Assembly (NCBI RefSeq): GCF_037038585.1
Contig: NC_092526.1
Location: 37,151,501-37,215,500, forward strand
DNA from: Patagioenas fasciata
Lineage: Eukaryota > Chordata > Aves > Columbiformes > Columbidae
Reading direction: 5' to 3'
DNA: 64,000 nt
The notes under the pieces were generated by a model. It searched no databases and had not been told where the DNA came from. It worked only from the letters and a program-made list of their open reading frames with translations. This document shows, in pieces, positions 26,216 through 37,350 of this stretch. The stretch's first letter is position 1, and every line of letters begins with the position of its first letter. Position numbers and translations under genes: made by a program.

Positions 26216-29200
26216 ACACTCAAGTATGATCCAACTCTGTCATTAAAAGGCCACCAACCCAGAGATGCAGCGCACAAATGTGTATTTCTCGTTTCTGCTG
26301 ACAGCCGCACAGCATCGCCCTGGGGTGCTGGGACTCCCTTCCCAGGCCGCTCTCCAGCAGCATTGCTGCACTGTTAGCAACAGCCGCCCAGAAAGGTCTG
26401 CAAAGCGGACACCCTGTGTGGAAGCCCTAAGAGTCCAGACTGAGTCCAAGACTCAAAGGTCTTCCTTGCAGCTCATTATTATTTATTATTTGTACTGTAG
26501 AAGTACCTGAGAGCCTACTAATATGATCAGAGGCTGTTTCTGTCAGATGCTGAACACCAACAGAATAGCAATGTTAACCGTCCTTACCAAGAGGTTCAGA
26601 AACATACAGATCACTTTGGGCAGAAGGGAGGACTCGAAAGACAGCAGAGGGAGTGGTTGGATCCAGATGGGTTCAGAGCTCTTGATGGGACCCAAAGGAA
26701 ATCACATTTCCACCAGTAGCACCAAGGTTGTATCTCTCTGCCTCTGGAAGCTTTCACCATTCTGCTCTGGCCATAACTGCAGTGCCCTCCTGGGCAGCAC
26801 TGCTCTGTGTTCTGGCTTTGAAAACTGGGAAACAGAGACCGATGCTAATGCAAACAGCCACAGCCATAAGGTAAAAATGGTTACCAAAAATACATAAGCC
26901 TTAGAGCACGTAAGCAAACCACAGCAGATGAAGACTGCTTCCCCAGAGCGAAAACCCAATCCTGTTACATGCTGAGTGCGCTTGGTGCCTTTTCAGGACG
27001 GGGTGTCAAAAGCCTCCAGGCCAGATACGTATCAGGCCCATTCAGCTATGATTTCTAACCTTCCCCTGAAGCTTTGTTTTTTGTTTCAGCTCACAGAACT
27101 CAGCTGGATAATGTTTCTGCTACAGGATGGCACATCTTGCTTTCCCACCAAACATCTTCTGCATCTGGCCAGTGATCAACTTGTAAAGTCCACTGAGACT
27201 TTTGAATGCCCTAAGCTATGATTATGGGTTAAGCCCATTCATTTCTAATCCTGGAGGGTGCTCATTAGCTGCCCTGCAATTAAACCCATTGCAATGTCCG
27301 CAAGGCACTGATTTGAAAGGGAAGAGGGGCCAAATGGTGCCTGTTTTTAGGAAGGAGGGGAGGCATGGGAACCTGCTGTGCCACACTCTGGCGTCCCTTT
27401 CCATCACTGCAGATCTGGGGAGTAGCTTGTGGCTCACTGGAAGCCAGGAGGCACCTCCACCCACACAAAGCTCAGCACAGAGATGCTACCACACTGTTTC
27501 AAAGCATGTCCCCTCCATGCTTGATGTTTGTTGGGATTTTGGTTCTTGACAGACACGGACACGGATATAGATGCCTGGACACATTTGGGCAATGGCAACT
27601 CTGAACAGCAGGGTGGCTTTTGAGCTTTCCTGCTGTGCCTTTGGCAGCCTCTTCCAGCCATGCCACCTGGCCATAAACCACCACAAGTCCTCCACTCCCC
27701 TGGCAATAGCTTTCTGCATCCACTCCTGGAGAGGGTGCAGCTGCAAATCCAAGCACGGTCCAGCAAGCTTCTCAGTGCTCTCTTCCCCTTTCCTCTTTGC
27801 AAGGCTTTACAACCAGGCAGCAACCTCAACTCTACCAACCTGCAGGCACAACCTCTTCCTCTCCAGGAGGGACAATGACTGAAGAACCAACACCTTTGAG
27901 CATCCTTGTCACAGCTTTTCAGCACATGAAAGTTGTGTTAGCTCACCGTTTGAGATGGGGAAAGGAAGAGATGCAGCTGGCAGCCTAAAATGCAGATGTG
28001 ATGGTAGAAGAAACTGATAACCTAGACACCTGGAGAAAGTGCTTTAGCACTTCTGTTGAGTACAGAGAAGACTACGGGCTTTAAAACTGCATCATGAGCT
28101 GCATACAGGGGATCTCAGTGCAGTTGTTTCATTGTTAAACTATAAATTGATGGCATCTTGTCACTGTCCAAACCAAAGCAATGAAACACAAACGCAACAC
28201 CCCAAAATCCCCTGCAAACCAGCCTTCCTTGTCAGGTCCCCACTATGCACCCCTTGCCATTGCTCCTGGGGACAGCAGGGCTGAAAATACCACAAGGGAA
28301 GCAATTAGAGTGACTAAAACTGTGATTCTGTGCACGCCAGTGGCCTGCAGAGACCACGTCAAGCACAGGGGGTGACACAGCGTTCCCAACTTGGAAGGGC
28401 AGAACAGGTTGTTACCAGAGGTCCTGGGGCGGGCAATGAGAAATTCAAGCTCTCCCCAGAAAACAGAGAAGTCACCTCTTTCTCTAGAAGAGAAGGAACA
28501 GGAAATATTTTCTTTCACTAGGATTAACCACTCCCATTGCCCCTTGATGCCAGAAATACAGCCTCTTCCCTTTTCCCAGGCATCAAGACTCATTGGCACT
28601 ATTGCACAGCCAGACTTACCACCTCACTGAATGTTCCTGACATTTCAGCAAGTCATGGGAATGATGATTTTTGGGGCTGATCTAAAAAATCCTCTCCCCA
28701 TCTAGGCTATTCTCTTTACCCATTACGGGACAAGTCTGTGCTATGGCTAAAATGCCTGTCCTTACTCCCTGTAGATCCAGCCTGAACACTTTGCCTGAGT
28801 TTTTGTGTAGTCCTCTGTGTCCTTGAGCCCAGCTGTGTAGCAGTGGGGAGGGATTGCTCCTTCTCCACGTCTGATTGCGTTGCTCTCCGCAATGGGTGGT
28901 GTGATTGGGCCGGAGCAGGGAAAGTGGCCATCTGCCAACAGTAAGGTCAGTACAGCCTGGGAAACAAAAGAGAGCTTGGCAGAAATTGCCTTCTGTTACC
29001 TCTGGGTTAGCACAGGTAGATGCTACCTCAGGTGCTGGACCAACAGCATTATGCCCAGTGTATCTCCACATTCATTTTTTGTCTAGAATTTCTACTTCTG
29101 CCAAGTGACAACCCCATTCTGCTTTCTCAACTGACCTCCAAAGCTGAATATCTGAGACAATAAAAACACAATGTCTGCCTGGAAACCACTCAGGCAAGCG

Positions 29201-31764
29201 GCCAGAGCCATAGCCCAGCTCTTCACCTCAAGGCTCACAGCCAAAATCTTGCCCTCAGACACAATTCCTCCCGAAGCCACCCAGAGCAGCAGATCAGCAT
29301 CTGCTCACCAGCCCTGGCCGTCGGTTACACTGCAACCTGGGCACACGCTGCTTCTTCGCTGGTGTAAAGCAGCTGAGCTCTGCATCTGAGAACAACCTTC
29401 ACCCTGAGGGTGGAAAAGTGGCTGATCCTGCGGAATGTGCATTCAGCAGAAAGCCCAAGGTAAGATGGACAAGTAGAAAGATTTAAATTTATTCAAATGA
29501 GAGCCACTCAGTAGTAAGCAGTGGTGATCATCACAGTAGAGGGAACTCTTGGGCTGCCTGTACATACACCAAGCTTTCCAGTGAACCGAAGTGTGAGCAA
29601 CCCACAGCTTGCACAGGCCTCATGTCAGTGTTAGAGGGAAGCTTGGACATCAAAGCACGAGACTTTCTACGTATTAAAATGGTAGTTATGCTAAACAAGG
29701 CTAGAAGTAGAGCACCAAAATCTTTTTCAGCCACCGTGATTACACAATTTGAAGACAAAAATGTATGTTTAAGTAGCTCATACCATAAAACTTTGCTGCT
29801 TTTGTCGTCTACTTCCTTGCCTAGGTCAGGAAAAGCCTCTGCATACGACCTCGTTCTGACAAGCTCGTAAGAATAAATGCTGATTGAAAGCTTTTTCTGA
29901 AATGTGTATTTCTTGCATAGTCCTCTCGGTACCTGAGCTGTGTTATGATACCCAAGTGCTGCTTCTTTCCAGATCTGATCACCTTAGTCCAGCTCTCCCC
30001 TCTCCTGTATTTAAGTTTTCTCTTCCCAAGGTGCCCAGGAAAGGTGTTGCTTTGCCAGATCGACGCATGCTTGGAATCGGTAACGACGGTCTGTGAGACC
30101 TCTCCAGCAGTGCTCACTGCACTAACCTTCCCTCTCCTCTTCCCACTGACACATACATTTACACATTTATGGCTATATTTATGACAAAGGGCAGTTTATT
30201 ATTCACATCCAGCGTCGCATCCAGATTTTTTGCAAAGTTAAAGGTGCCAGAGATGGTCCTGTTCAAGACAACCTATGGCTCCCTAGGTGAAGGCTGGAAA
30301 AGACACTGTTTTCACAAGTAGCTCACAGGAGATAAACCATCTTCAAGTGCGCTTCCCCTGGACCACCCAGACCTGCAGCCTCAGGGTCAAAGACTGAGCA
30401 GCAGCTCCCACGAGCGATCCTGCTGCTTCTGCAATGTGCACACCCAAACAAAAGGAGTTTTTGCAGAGGTGAAACTATTTATTTGAGGAACTGTGTATGT
30501 CCAGTCCCTCCCAATCACTGCAGTTCCTTCAGCAACAGCTTCATTTCCCCCTTATCCTCTAGACTCCTCAAGCGAGAGTGCGATGCTTACTTTGCTTTAT
30601 TCTAGTTACAGCAGTGTTGCTTGCCAGCACCTATTATACAAATATTTGGGGTTGGTGCAGCCATTATTTGAGCTTTCTTTAGAGGTTTATTCTAAGAAGC
30701 TTTCTTCGAACATGGCTTCCAAAATCATTATCATGGACCCAGTCTTGGAAAAGGCAGTTTGTCTTCATCACCCAGGAACAAAACATACCGTGAACTAATT
30801 AGCACTGATGAGTTTTGCTGCCTCATACTTTTGCACCATTTCGAGTGGGACACCTGGCATGAGATGTGTGTACTAGTGGCACTGCACCAATTCACACCAG
30901 CTGAGGCCTGGCCCAGGCACCCTCATCTGGTTGCAGAAAGAAGACAATAGTAGAGACATCTTAGTCACTTAGGGGAAAAAAAAAGTGTGATGCAACTGCT
31001 CTAAAACCAGATATCTTAACAATCCCTGGCAGCATCTGCCTGCCCTGATACCCCATCCAACTCACACAGCTGACAACCCACCATAAAAGGGCACTGGGGG
31101 GATATTCATCCAGCAGCTCAGTGGCTAGATATAACCCTAGCAATGTAGCTGATGGGACTACAGGGCCCTCCAAATTTCAGGGCAACAGAGAGAACATATT
31201 TCTTCTATTACTGGAACTCCCCCCATTATCCTGAAATGAGCACACTCATTTCTGCAATTCTTCCGAAAGCAGAAATGCAACTGTGCACAGAGCCAAAACA
31301 ATTTTGGGGAAGCTCTGCACCACACTAACCATTTAAGGTCAAATAACTCATTAGCCAAGCCAAACTAGTATTCAAAGAGGGCTCAGATCACAGCTAACCC
31401 TTGTTCAATGCCACAATAAATGCCTTAATAAGCACGGGATCATTTCTGGAGGTAGCCTGGTTAGGTTAACACTCAGCACTACCCCTGCTTTAGAGTTGGG
31501 TTGCTGCCATCTCCATGCACAGGCACCAAGCACTGGTGCTTACACTGGCTACTCCAGCTCGGGGTATATTCCCACTCTCTCTCTTTCCAACACTCTCAGC
31601 TGTGCATCTTTCCCAGCCATCTGCGACTGAGAGAAAAAAAGCACTTTGCTCACTCTGGTCACCCTCAGCCCCCAGGGACTCCCGAGCTAGTGGCTGGAGA
31701 GCAGCACATGGTCGCAGATGGCTGTGCGCATCAGGGGAAGCACGGGCTGCTTGGCAGCCACCAA
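26216..31764. other. Proximal upstream flank of KLF7
   Basis: Between the last upstream CR1 and the CpG island. Only short open frames. A CACACCAGCTGAGGCCTGGCCC string near 30,893-30,915 resembles the right end of the old palindromic repeat. Any divergent transcript from the CpG island would run into this region on the minus strand, but no exon can be called. Confidence 0.6.
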
Positions 31765-31838
31765 GTGCGCGGCTCCTTCACTTTCGCCATCCCCTGCCCG
31801 CGCCTCGGGGTGAGGGCTCAGTGCCCCCAGAGCAGCGT

Positions 31839-31846
31839 TTTCCCGC
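31839..31846 (+). promoter_or_regulatory. E2F-like site
   Basis: TTTCCCGC matches the E2F consensus TTTSSCGC at the upstream edge of the CpG island. It is a motif match only. Confidence 0.3.
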
Positions 31847-31932
31847 CGACCCCGGTAACCCGGCCGGAGCACCGCCGCACTCGCAGCCCCCAGCGCGCCG
31901 CGCTCTGCCGCTGCCGCGCGCGCCGCCGCCCC

Positions 31933-31955
31933 ATTATATAGCGCCCTAAAAATAG
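31933..31955. promoter_or_regulatory. TATA-like element next to a MEF2 consensus
   Basis: An AT-rich island in otherwise almost pure GC: ATTATATA at 31,933-31,940 (TATATAAT on the minus strand, a better TATA match than the plus-strand reading), followed by CTAAAAATAG at 31,946-31,955, which fits the MEF2 consensus YTA(A/T)4TAR exactly. The orientation suggests it may serve a divergent minus-strand transcript rather than KLF7. Motif presence is seen; function is inferred. Confidence 0.4.
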
Positions 31956-32006
31956 CTCGGCGCGCGCCGCCTCGCGGGCCGCGGGGAGGGTGCGGGAGCC
32001 GCGCGG

Positions 32007-32016
32007 CCGGCCAATC
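32007..32016 (+). promoter_or_regulatory. Forward CCAAT box (NF-Y-type)
   Basis: GGCCAATCG fits the NF-Y consensus (RRCCAATSR) and lies in the CpG island about 58 bp upstream of an inverted CCAAT. Paired NF-Y sites at this spacing are common in CpG-island promoters. Confidence 0.55.
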
Positions 32017-32038
32017 GGAGCCGCCACCGGCGACCCGT

Positions 32039-32122
32039 CCCCGCCCCCTCCACCCTGAGTGGCGCCGCCATTGGGCCACAGAGACTTCAGGCGCGCCGCG
32101 GCCCCGCCCCTCCCGCCCCGCC
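32039..32122 (+). promoter_or_regulatory. GC boxes (Sp/KLF-type) and inverted CCAAT
   Basis: CCCCGCCCC at 32,039-32,047 and a double GC box at 32,101-32,122 flank an inverted CCAAT (ATTGG) at 32,070-32,074, which overlaps a YY1-like GCCGCCAT at 32,064-32,071. Sp and KLF proteins bind such boxes, so autoregulation by KLF7 is possible but is only inference. Confidence 0.6.
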
Positions 32123-32174
32123 GTTTACCCTACATGGCCACGCGCTGCCTGAGTGGGCCGCGCGGCTGCGCGCG

Positions 32175-32328
32175 GGGGGCGGGGCTGCCGTGAGGCAGCC
32201 GTGAGGCGGCGGCCGCGGGGGGGCCGGGCCGGGTTTGACGAGGGAGGGTGAGAGAGGAACGGGAGGAGGGGACGGGGCGGGTGAGGGGGGATGTGATCTC
32301 CCGAAAATAAAGAGGGGAGGGGGCGGGG
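32175..32328 (+). promoter_or_regulatory. G-rich GC-box cluster with G-quadruplex motif
   Basis: GGGGGCGGGGC at 32,175-32,185, GGGGCGG at 32,274-32,280 and GGGGGCGGGG at 32,319-32,328 are further Sp/KLF boxes on the coding strand. Positions 32,261-32,290 contain at least four runs of three or more G separated by 1-4 bases, a canonical G-quadruplex pattern. If transcription starts upstream, the same motif would be in the KLF7 mRNA leader. Confidence 0.5.
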
Positions 32329-32341
32329 AGCGCGAGCGCGC

Positions 32342-32509
32342 ATGGCCGCGGGGCTGCGCGGTGCGCGGCGGGGACGTGCCCCGGTGCGGCGGGCGCGGGC
32401 TGCTCGGTGCGCGCCGGCGCCGCTCGTCCTCCTCGGCCCGGCCCCCGGCCCTCGCCGTCCCTCCACGCTCATTCTCTCTCTCTCTCTTTTTTTTTTTTTT
32501 AAAGTGTGA
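32342..32509 (+). other. Upstream ORF 1, 55 codons, in the KLF7 leader
   Basis: ATG at 32,342 (C at -3, G at +4: moderate context) opens 55 Arg/Ala/Pro-rich codons ending at TGA 32,507-32,509, in the KLF7 frame but closed before it. It matters only if transcription starts upstream of it. An ATG directly followed by TGA (32,291-32,296) and a 19-codon ORF (32,134-32,193) lie further upstream. Codon content simply follows the GC-rich sequence, so a functional peptide is unlikely; a regulatory role is possible. Confidence 0.35.
32472..32500. repeat. (TC)n/poly-T tract in KLF7 leader
   Basis: Alternating TC followed by T14 at the 3' edge of the CpG island, about 155 bp before the KLF7 ATG. In mRNA it would be a polypyrimidine stretch that could bind PTB-type proteins (inference). 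Confidence 0.9.
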
Positions 32510-32576
32510 CTGAAACAAAACAAAGCCAAAGGGACCCTGGATCTATCATTGGTTGATTTTCCTCCTTTTTTTTTTT

Positions 32577-32755
32577 ATGATCAAAAACAACCCCCCACCC
32601 GAGCAAACAAACACACACAAAAGCAGAAAGAAAGGGTCTTGCTCAGCAGCAGCATGGATGTCTTGGCTAGTTATAGTATATTCCAGGAACTCCAGCTTGT
32701 CCACGACACCGGCTACTTCTCAGCTTTGCCATCCTTGGAGGAAAACTGGCAGCAG
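32577..32755 (+). other. Upstream ORF 2 overlapping the KLF7 start (continues in exon 2 to 61,443)
   Basis: ATG at 32,577 lies in a different frame from KLF7 (weak context: T at -3, A at +4) and is open through the KLF7 start codon to the end of exon 1 (59 codons plus 2 bases). Joined to exon 2 at 61,287 it stays open for a further 51 codons and stops at TGA 61,441-61,443, giving 111 codons. The product would be rich in Ser, Trp and Arg and matches nothing I know. Ribosomes that start here would bypass the KLF7 ATG and stop well upstream of the exon 2/3 junction. Confidence 0.4.
32654..32755 (+). CDS. KLF7: KLF7 coding exon 1 (residues 1-34)
   Basis: Kruppel-like factor 7 is a nuclear C2H2 zinc-finger transcription factor that binds GC/CACCC boxes and acts in neuronal and other differentiation programmes (family knowledge). 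This exon encodes the 34-residue N-terminus, starting [13 protein letters not shown] and ending EENWQQ. The KLF6/KLF7 pair shares an MDVL...SIFQELQ...[10 protein letters not shown] start; the ASY residues after MDVL identify KLF7 rather than KLF6. This is the acidic/hydrophobic activation region. The start is chosen because it has A at -3 and G at +4 (strong context) and is the first in-frame ATG after an in-frame TGA at 32,507. The exon ends in phase 0 at CAG followed by gtgaat, a good donor. Residue 31 is Asn where I remember Thr in mammals. Coding continues at 61,287. Confidence 0.97.
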
Positions 32756-33086
32756 GTGAATCATTTAAATTACTCCTGTAAATCTCTTAAGCACAGACAG
32801 TCGATGCATTGGGGCTGCATTTCTGATTTTATTTTTGTTCTTTAATTCAGAGCTTTTTGTGTTTTGTTTCGGTTTGGTGTTGTATTAATTTTTTTTTTTC
32901 CACCGCGTGGGTAGACCTTTAAATCTCTGTATTTTTTGCCATGACAAACTGAGCAGTCCATTCAAATGTCTGCCTTCAGTCCTTTCTGAGCACACCCGGC
33001 AGCACCTGAGATCCGATGGCATTCTTTAGGGTTTTGTTTTTATGATGACTACTATTTTTATTTTATTTTTGAGCTTAGCTTTTTTT

Positions 33087-33104
33087 TGTTGTTGTTGTTG
33101 TTAT
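33087..33104. repeat. (TTG)n microsatellite
   Basis: Short TTG run following a T7 tract near the start of intron 1. Confidence 0.85.
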
Positions 33105-34189
33105 TCTTTTAAACAAGGCTGATCACTTCTAGCCAGTGCTGACAGCTGGCAGCTGCTGGAAATAGAATAGATCATTCTTATTTTCAAGTAATTAGTATAT
33201 GTCAATAAAAATTGCAGCTTAAATTGGAGATGGGGGGTGAGCAGGTGTGTGGAAGCACTAGCAAAAGGTTTTAGACTAAATTCTGTAACTAGGGAGGTGA
33301 CTCTTTTTGGTTTTTTACTTTTTTCTTTTTTTAGAAGGTGGGGAGAAACACGCTCTTCTTGCTGTATCTTAAAACAATGATGCCTTAGGCTGGTTCCAGT
33401 GAACCAGCATGTTTTGAGGCACCATAGAGTTAATGTGCAGACAGAATTAGGATACGTTGAAGATGGAAATCAAGTATCACGAATGCATTAAAATGATGGC
33501 TGGTGGCGTGAATAAATAAGACCAAGGAGAAGAGTAGGTTACCAAGAAGAGTGTTGTATGAAATGAACTATGAGCCCAAATGCATAGATCTATAAATAAT
33601 TATCAGCTGGGATAACTGAGGGAAAAGGAAAGACAGGATTCCTCATTATGGCAGGACATTGTGAGAAAATCCTGTTTCTTAATGTGCTTTTCTGGCAGAG
33701 GCAATATGCCAGGCGAAATTCTGGAAACTAGTGTCACTTTAAAAGAAAAAAAAAAAAGAATCTGCTGATGGGTAGGAATAGTGGAGTGTGGCTGGGCTGA
33801 CATGTGGTGCTAATGCAGCGCACGGACCCACGGTACTATCGGCGTAAGAATAACGAGCCAGTGGGTTTCATCTTGCCAGTATTCACCTTAGTCTTGACTG
33901 GCATAAGGGTAGCATGTGTTAGGTCTCCAGTAAGTGGCGGTTTGGGACATTCATTTAATTTTTCCTTAGAAGCGTGTGTGGGGAGAAATGTGGATGGTAG
34001 AGCATTGTCATCCAGCTGGATTGGGGCTGGATCTTTAAACGTTTACCCTAATAAAATTGTTTTGGCTTCAGCTTTATGTGTGTATATGCACACACAGGAG
34101 AGGTTTATTGACAGCTATGGTGCGAACACATTCAGGATTTAATTTGCAGAATGACCCATCCAACTTTGCTGTGTCTTCTGAGGGGGAGG

Positions 34190-34440
34190 GGATGCTTTTC
34201 GTTATTAATATTCAGCTCGCACATCCACAATGGTCACATCTGCTTTCCTTTTATATTTTTAACATGCTAATTAAACTGAATATGTTAATATAATTGCATT
34301 AAAAGAATTAATTTCATAGCATCGGTATTGTTGGATTGGTTGCATATTCAGTTGCATATTAGTAACAGTCCAGACAGTCCAAAGCGAGATAATCTGTTGA
34401 CATAGCCAGCATGGTTTAGGCAGTACTATATGTGATACTC
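34190..34440. promoter_or_regulatory. Candidate intronic enhancer in KLF7 intron 1
   Basis: AT-rich, motif-dense stretch with ATGCTAATTAAAC, TTAATATAATTGCATTAA, two GCATATT(C/A) octamer-like motifs about 15 bp apart and AGTAACAG. It lies 1.5 kb inside intron 1. Homeodomain/POU-type binding is inferred only. Confidence 0.3.
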
Positions 34441-37194
34441 CGTCTCCTGCTGCCTTCTTTTATGCGTGGAAGAGCAGCAGCTTTACACAGCACAATGTAC
34501 CTACCCAAGCCCACTGTTACTATTGCAGAATTTAAACACACACATGCCTGGTTAAACACCAGTGATTCCCCACATATGTTTGAAAAGGGAAGTTGAAAAT
34601 AATTGATTACATTTTCCCTTATTTCCCCTCAATTCCTCCAACCAGTGCCTGATGTTTCTTAATAACATCCTGTATTTACAGTTTGTTTTTATTCCCCTGT
34701 TGCTCTCTGGACTCTCTTTGCAAACAATGGGGAGCGAAACTGGTGTATCAGTGGTGGGAGCAGCCTGTTCAGAGCACACGGTCACGCAGACTTGGCAGAC
34801 CCACTGACACAGAGACCCCAATTTCATTCTTCTGAATCACTTGGAGATGTAGCCAGGACTTGGGCATTTATTTATTTTAGGCAAACTGTAGGTGCTTTGG
34901 GACAAAGGATGTTTGTGCGTGGGTGTGTGTTTTTAAAGGTATCCCTTAAAGCTGTCAGGCTGGAGTCGAGACCCCAGGGAGGAGAGCTGACAGGGCAGTG
35001 ACTGATCCCTGTGGGAAGCAGCAGCTTTAATTTTGGGTTAGAACACTTGAATGGGTCTTGGTTCTGCTCTCCTGAAGAGCTCTGGTGCCATACTCGAGCT
35101 CCACAGAGGCTCCAGAGCTTCCCCCAGCAGCAAAGCAGTGCCCCAGGAGATTGCTTCAGCCTCTTAAAAGGGGGGAAGTAGTTGTGTTGGTCAAGAGCAT
35201 GTTTCCTTATCACGTTGTGAGCTCCATTTGTTTTGTTATCAGCAGGTCCTAGCGCTTGATGGGGAGAGGTTAGTCTGTGCCAGTTCCTGCTCGTAGAAAT
35301 GGTGTCTGCTGTGATACCATAAAAGATGTGCTTGCCCCACTGAAAATCAGAGCCTGCCTTGGTCTGAAAGTGTTGACACAGTTTTGTCTTCCTTTTCTCC
35401 TGAGTCTGGACCACACTTTTGTAGCTCCTGGCTGAAGGATACACAGGCGAAGCAGTTGCTCGTATTTCCGATTGTGAAACACCCATCACTCATGGAGGCA
35501 CTGACAGCCCAGGCAGGTTGCTAAATGCTTGCGTGCAGTCAGCTGATTTTCTCTCCCCTTTTTCCTTCCCACTGCAAGAGAAATATGAGCAGGTTTGGTA
35601 TCTGTACTTTTGACAATTAGCATTGGAGTTGAATGAGAGGGACTCAGCAATATGTACAACACAAGCAGATTTTGCGTAGGAAGAGATTGTCATCTCTTGT
35701 GTAGGTTTCTTTTTTAGGAGGAAAAAAATACAAACAAAAAACCCCCTGCACTCCACCCCGAACATAGTTTACATTGTAAAAGTGGAAATACCTGAAGTGG
35801 AAGCTGGAATTGAATCCATGATGTGTTTCATGATAGTTTAAAGCATGTTGGGAAGGGAGGGCTAGGTTTTTAGGCAGGAAAATCTTAGCTTCCCTATGTC
35901 AGCTTTGGGTGTACTCCTTCAGGCAAAACACTTTTGAGGTCAGGAGGGTTTTTTCTTGGAGTGAGGAGGTCAGGATCTAATGAGCAATCCATAGCACAAC
36001 TTAATCAGGAGAGAGGGAACTTTGTTTAGTCTTTATTTAGCTTTTCCGGCAGTGTTGAGCCACCACAGCACTGAGAGAGATGAAAGCAAGAGGTGGGCTC
36101 TGTGCATTGGAAAATAAGGTGTCTGCTGTGTGTCAGCTGGCTGGTATCTCAGCATCTATGTATTTCTGCCTGGTGTTTTCATCCTGGCTCTGACTGACCC
36201 GTCCTGGTTGCTGTCTGTCCCTGCGAGCTGCCTCTGCAGTTCAGGAACTGGATGAGGGGGGGATTTCAGCACCTGTGGTGCAGCGGGAGGACCTCTGACC
36301 GCACACACCATCACTCAGGGGTAGCCGTCTGATGTGGCATCCCCGAGATTGGAACCAGATTGCTGCAAGGGACAAAGTGAGGCTGAAGAGCGCCCCGTTA
36401 CCCTGCAGAGGAAGGAAGTGGGTAGGAGGCTGTTTTTGAGGGAGGTGACTGTGAGGAGCGCAGCCTGTGCAGCTGCACGTGGTCCTGCTCTCCGTGTGCC
36501 ACACTGCTAAGATGGGGAGAGCAGGGCTGAGGACTGGGGAAGGCTGGACATGGGGCTTCAGCCTGTTCTTCCTGCTGAGACTTCACAGTGTCATTGGGGG
36601 GGGTCATTAAAAGATCGGTGTGCAGAAGGCATCTTTTGTAGTCAGGTATGTCACCTCCTAGGGGTAGTATTTCAAACCCTGTTCCCACCCCTATTATCCT
36701 TCTCCGTAGGCCCGTTGGAGGACTGTGGACTCGCCATCCTTGTGTGGAGAAGGGGACTGATCAGGAGACATTTTGGGGCTCATTTTGTATTCTGTGGGGG
36801 TCAAAGGACAGACTCTCGCATGACAATTCCCGTCATGTTGTAGCACAAAGAGCAGGCAGATGCACAGGGTAGCTGTGTGTAGCTGATGCAGGTGTACAAA
36901 ATCAGATGGACTTAGGTGCCAAACCAGGGTTTATTTTAAAAAAGCCAGTGTTTCGCACATGTGTCATCAGGTAGAACAGGTCTAATTGGCTGGCTAAAGT
37001 GGAAATAACATTCTATCTTTTGTCTGATAACCATTACCCGATAACATTTCCTCTTGCCTTGGCTGACCCGGCTGCTCTCAGCTGCAGCAAACAATGATCC
37101 TTCCAGGAGAAATGCCCGTTTCCTGTAAAGCACAGGATCAAGGAAGCCTTTGTTTTGCTCTTAACTCTGTCGTAGAGCTTTCTTTGCATATTTT

Positions 37195-37350
37195 TAATCA
37201 GGTCTTCAGGCCTCAGTTTCCCCGTTTCTGAAGAGACTGATAACAATGAAGCTAAGGCATGGTCTTTGAGGGGCTGGGTGGCTGAGTGGCACTTGCCCTG
37301 GCAAAGTGCTTTGAGATCCCTGTGCTGTGCGAGAGCAGACTATCCCGAGG
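37195..37350 (-). repeat. MIR/CORE-SINE-like remnant
   Basis: Contains CCTCAGTTTCCCCGTTTCTG followed about 85 bp later by AAAGTGCTTTGAGATCCCTG, the order seen in reverse-oriented MIR-type SINEs of amniotes. Strongly diverged. Confidence 0.5.

Larger units (their letters stand above)
31765..32470 (+). promoter_or_regulatory. KLF7: CpG-island promoter of KLF7
   Basis: Roughly 700 bp that switches abruptly from the moderate GC of the flanks to very high GC with dense CpG, ending about 185 bp before the KLF7 start codon. It contains repeated GC boxes, two CCAAT boxes, E2F-like and YY1-like motifs, and a TATA-like/MEF2-like pair. This is the usual form of a developmental regulator promoter. The exact start site cannot be read from sequence; the motif layout suggests initiation between about 32,080 and 32,500. 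Long open frames on either strand here simply reflect the lack of AT-rich stop codons. Confidence 0.9.
32340..32653 (+). other. KLF7: KLF7 5' leader (start approximate)
   Basis: The stretch before the KLF7 ATG has a GC-rich 5' part, a (CT)n/T tract at 32,472-32,500, then an A/C-rich region. It carries upstream ATGs at 32,342 and 32,577. The in-frame TGA at 32,507 rules out an ATG-initiated N-terminal extension. No splice acceptor-like signal suggests an intron within the leader. Its 5' end is unknown. Confidence 0.6.

Noticed and set aside
31687..32529. 130-145-codon frames on both strands over the KLF7 promoter
   Set aside because: Artefacts of CpG-island composition (Arg/Pro/Ala/Gly strings); the sequence has promoter features, not coding ones.
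32549..32653. N-terminal extension of KLF7 from the upstream in-frame open stretch
   Set aside because: There is no ATG between the in-frame TGA at 32,507 and the ATG at 32,654; the KLF6/7 family start MDVL is at 32,654 with a strong start context.
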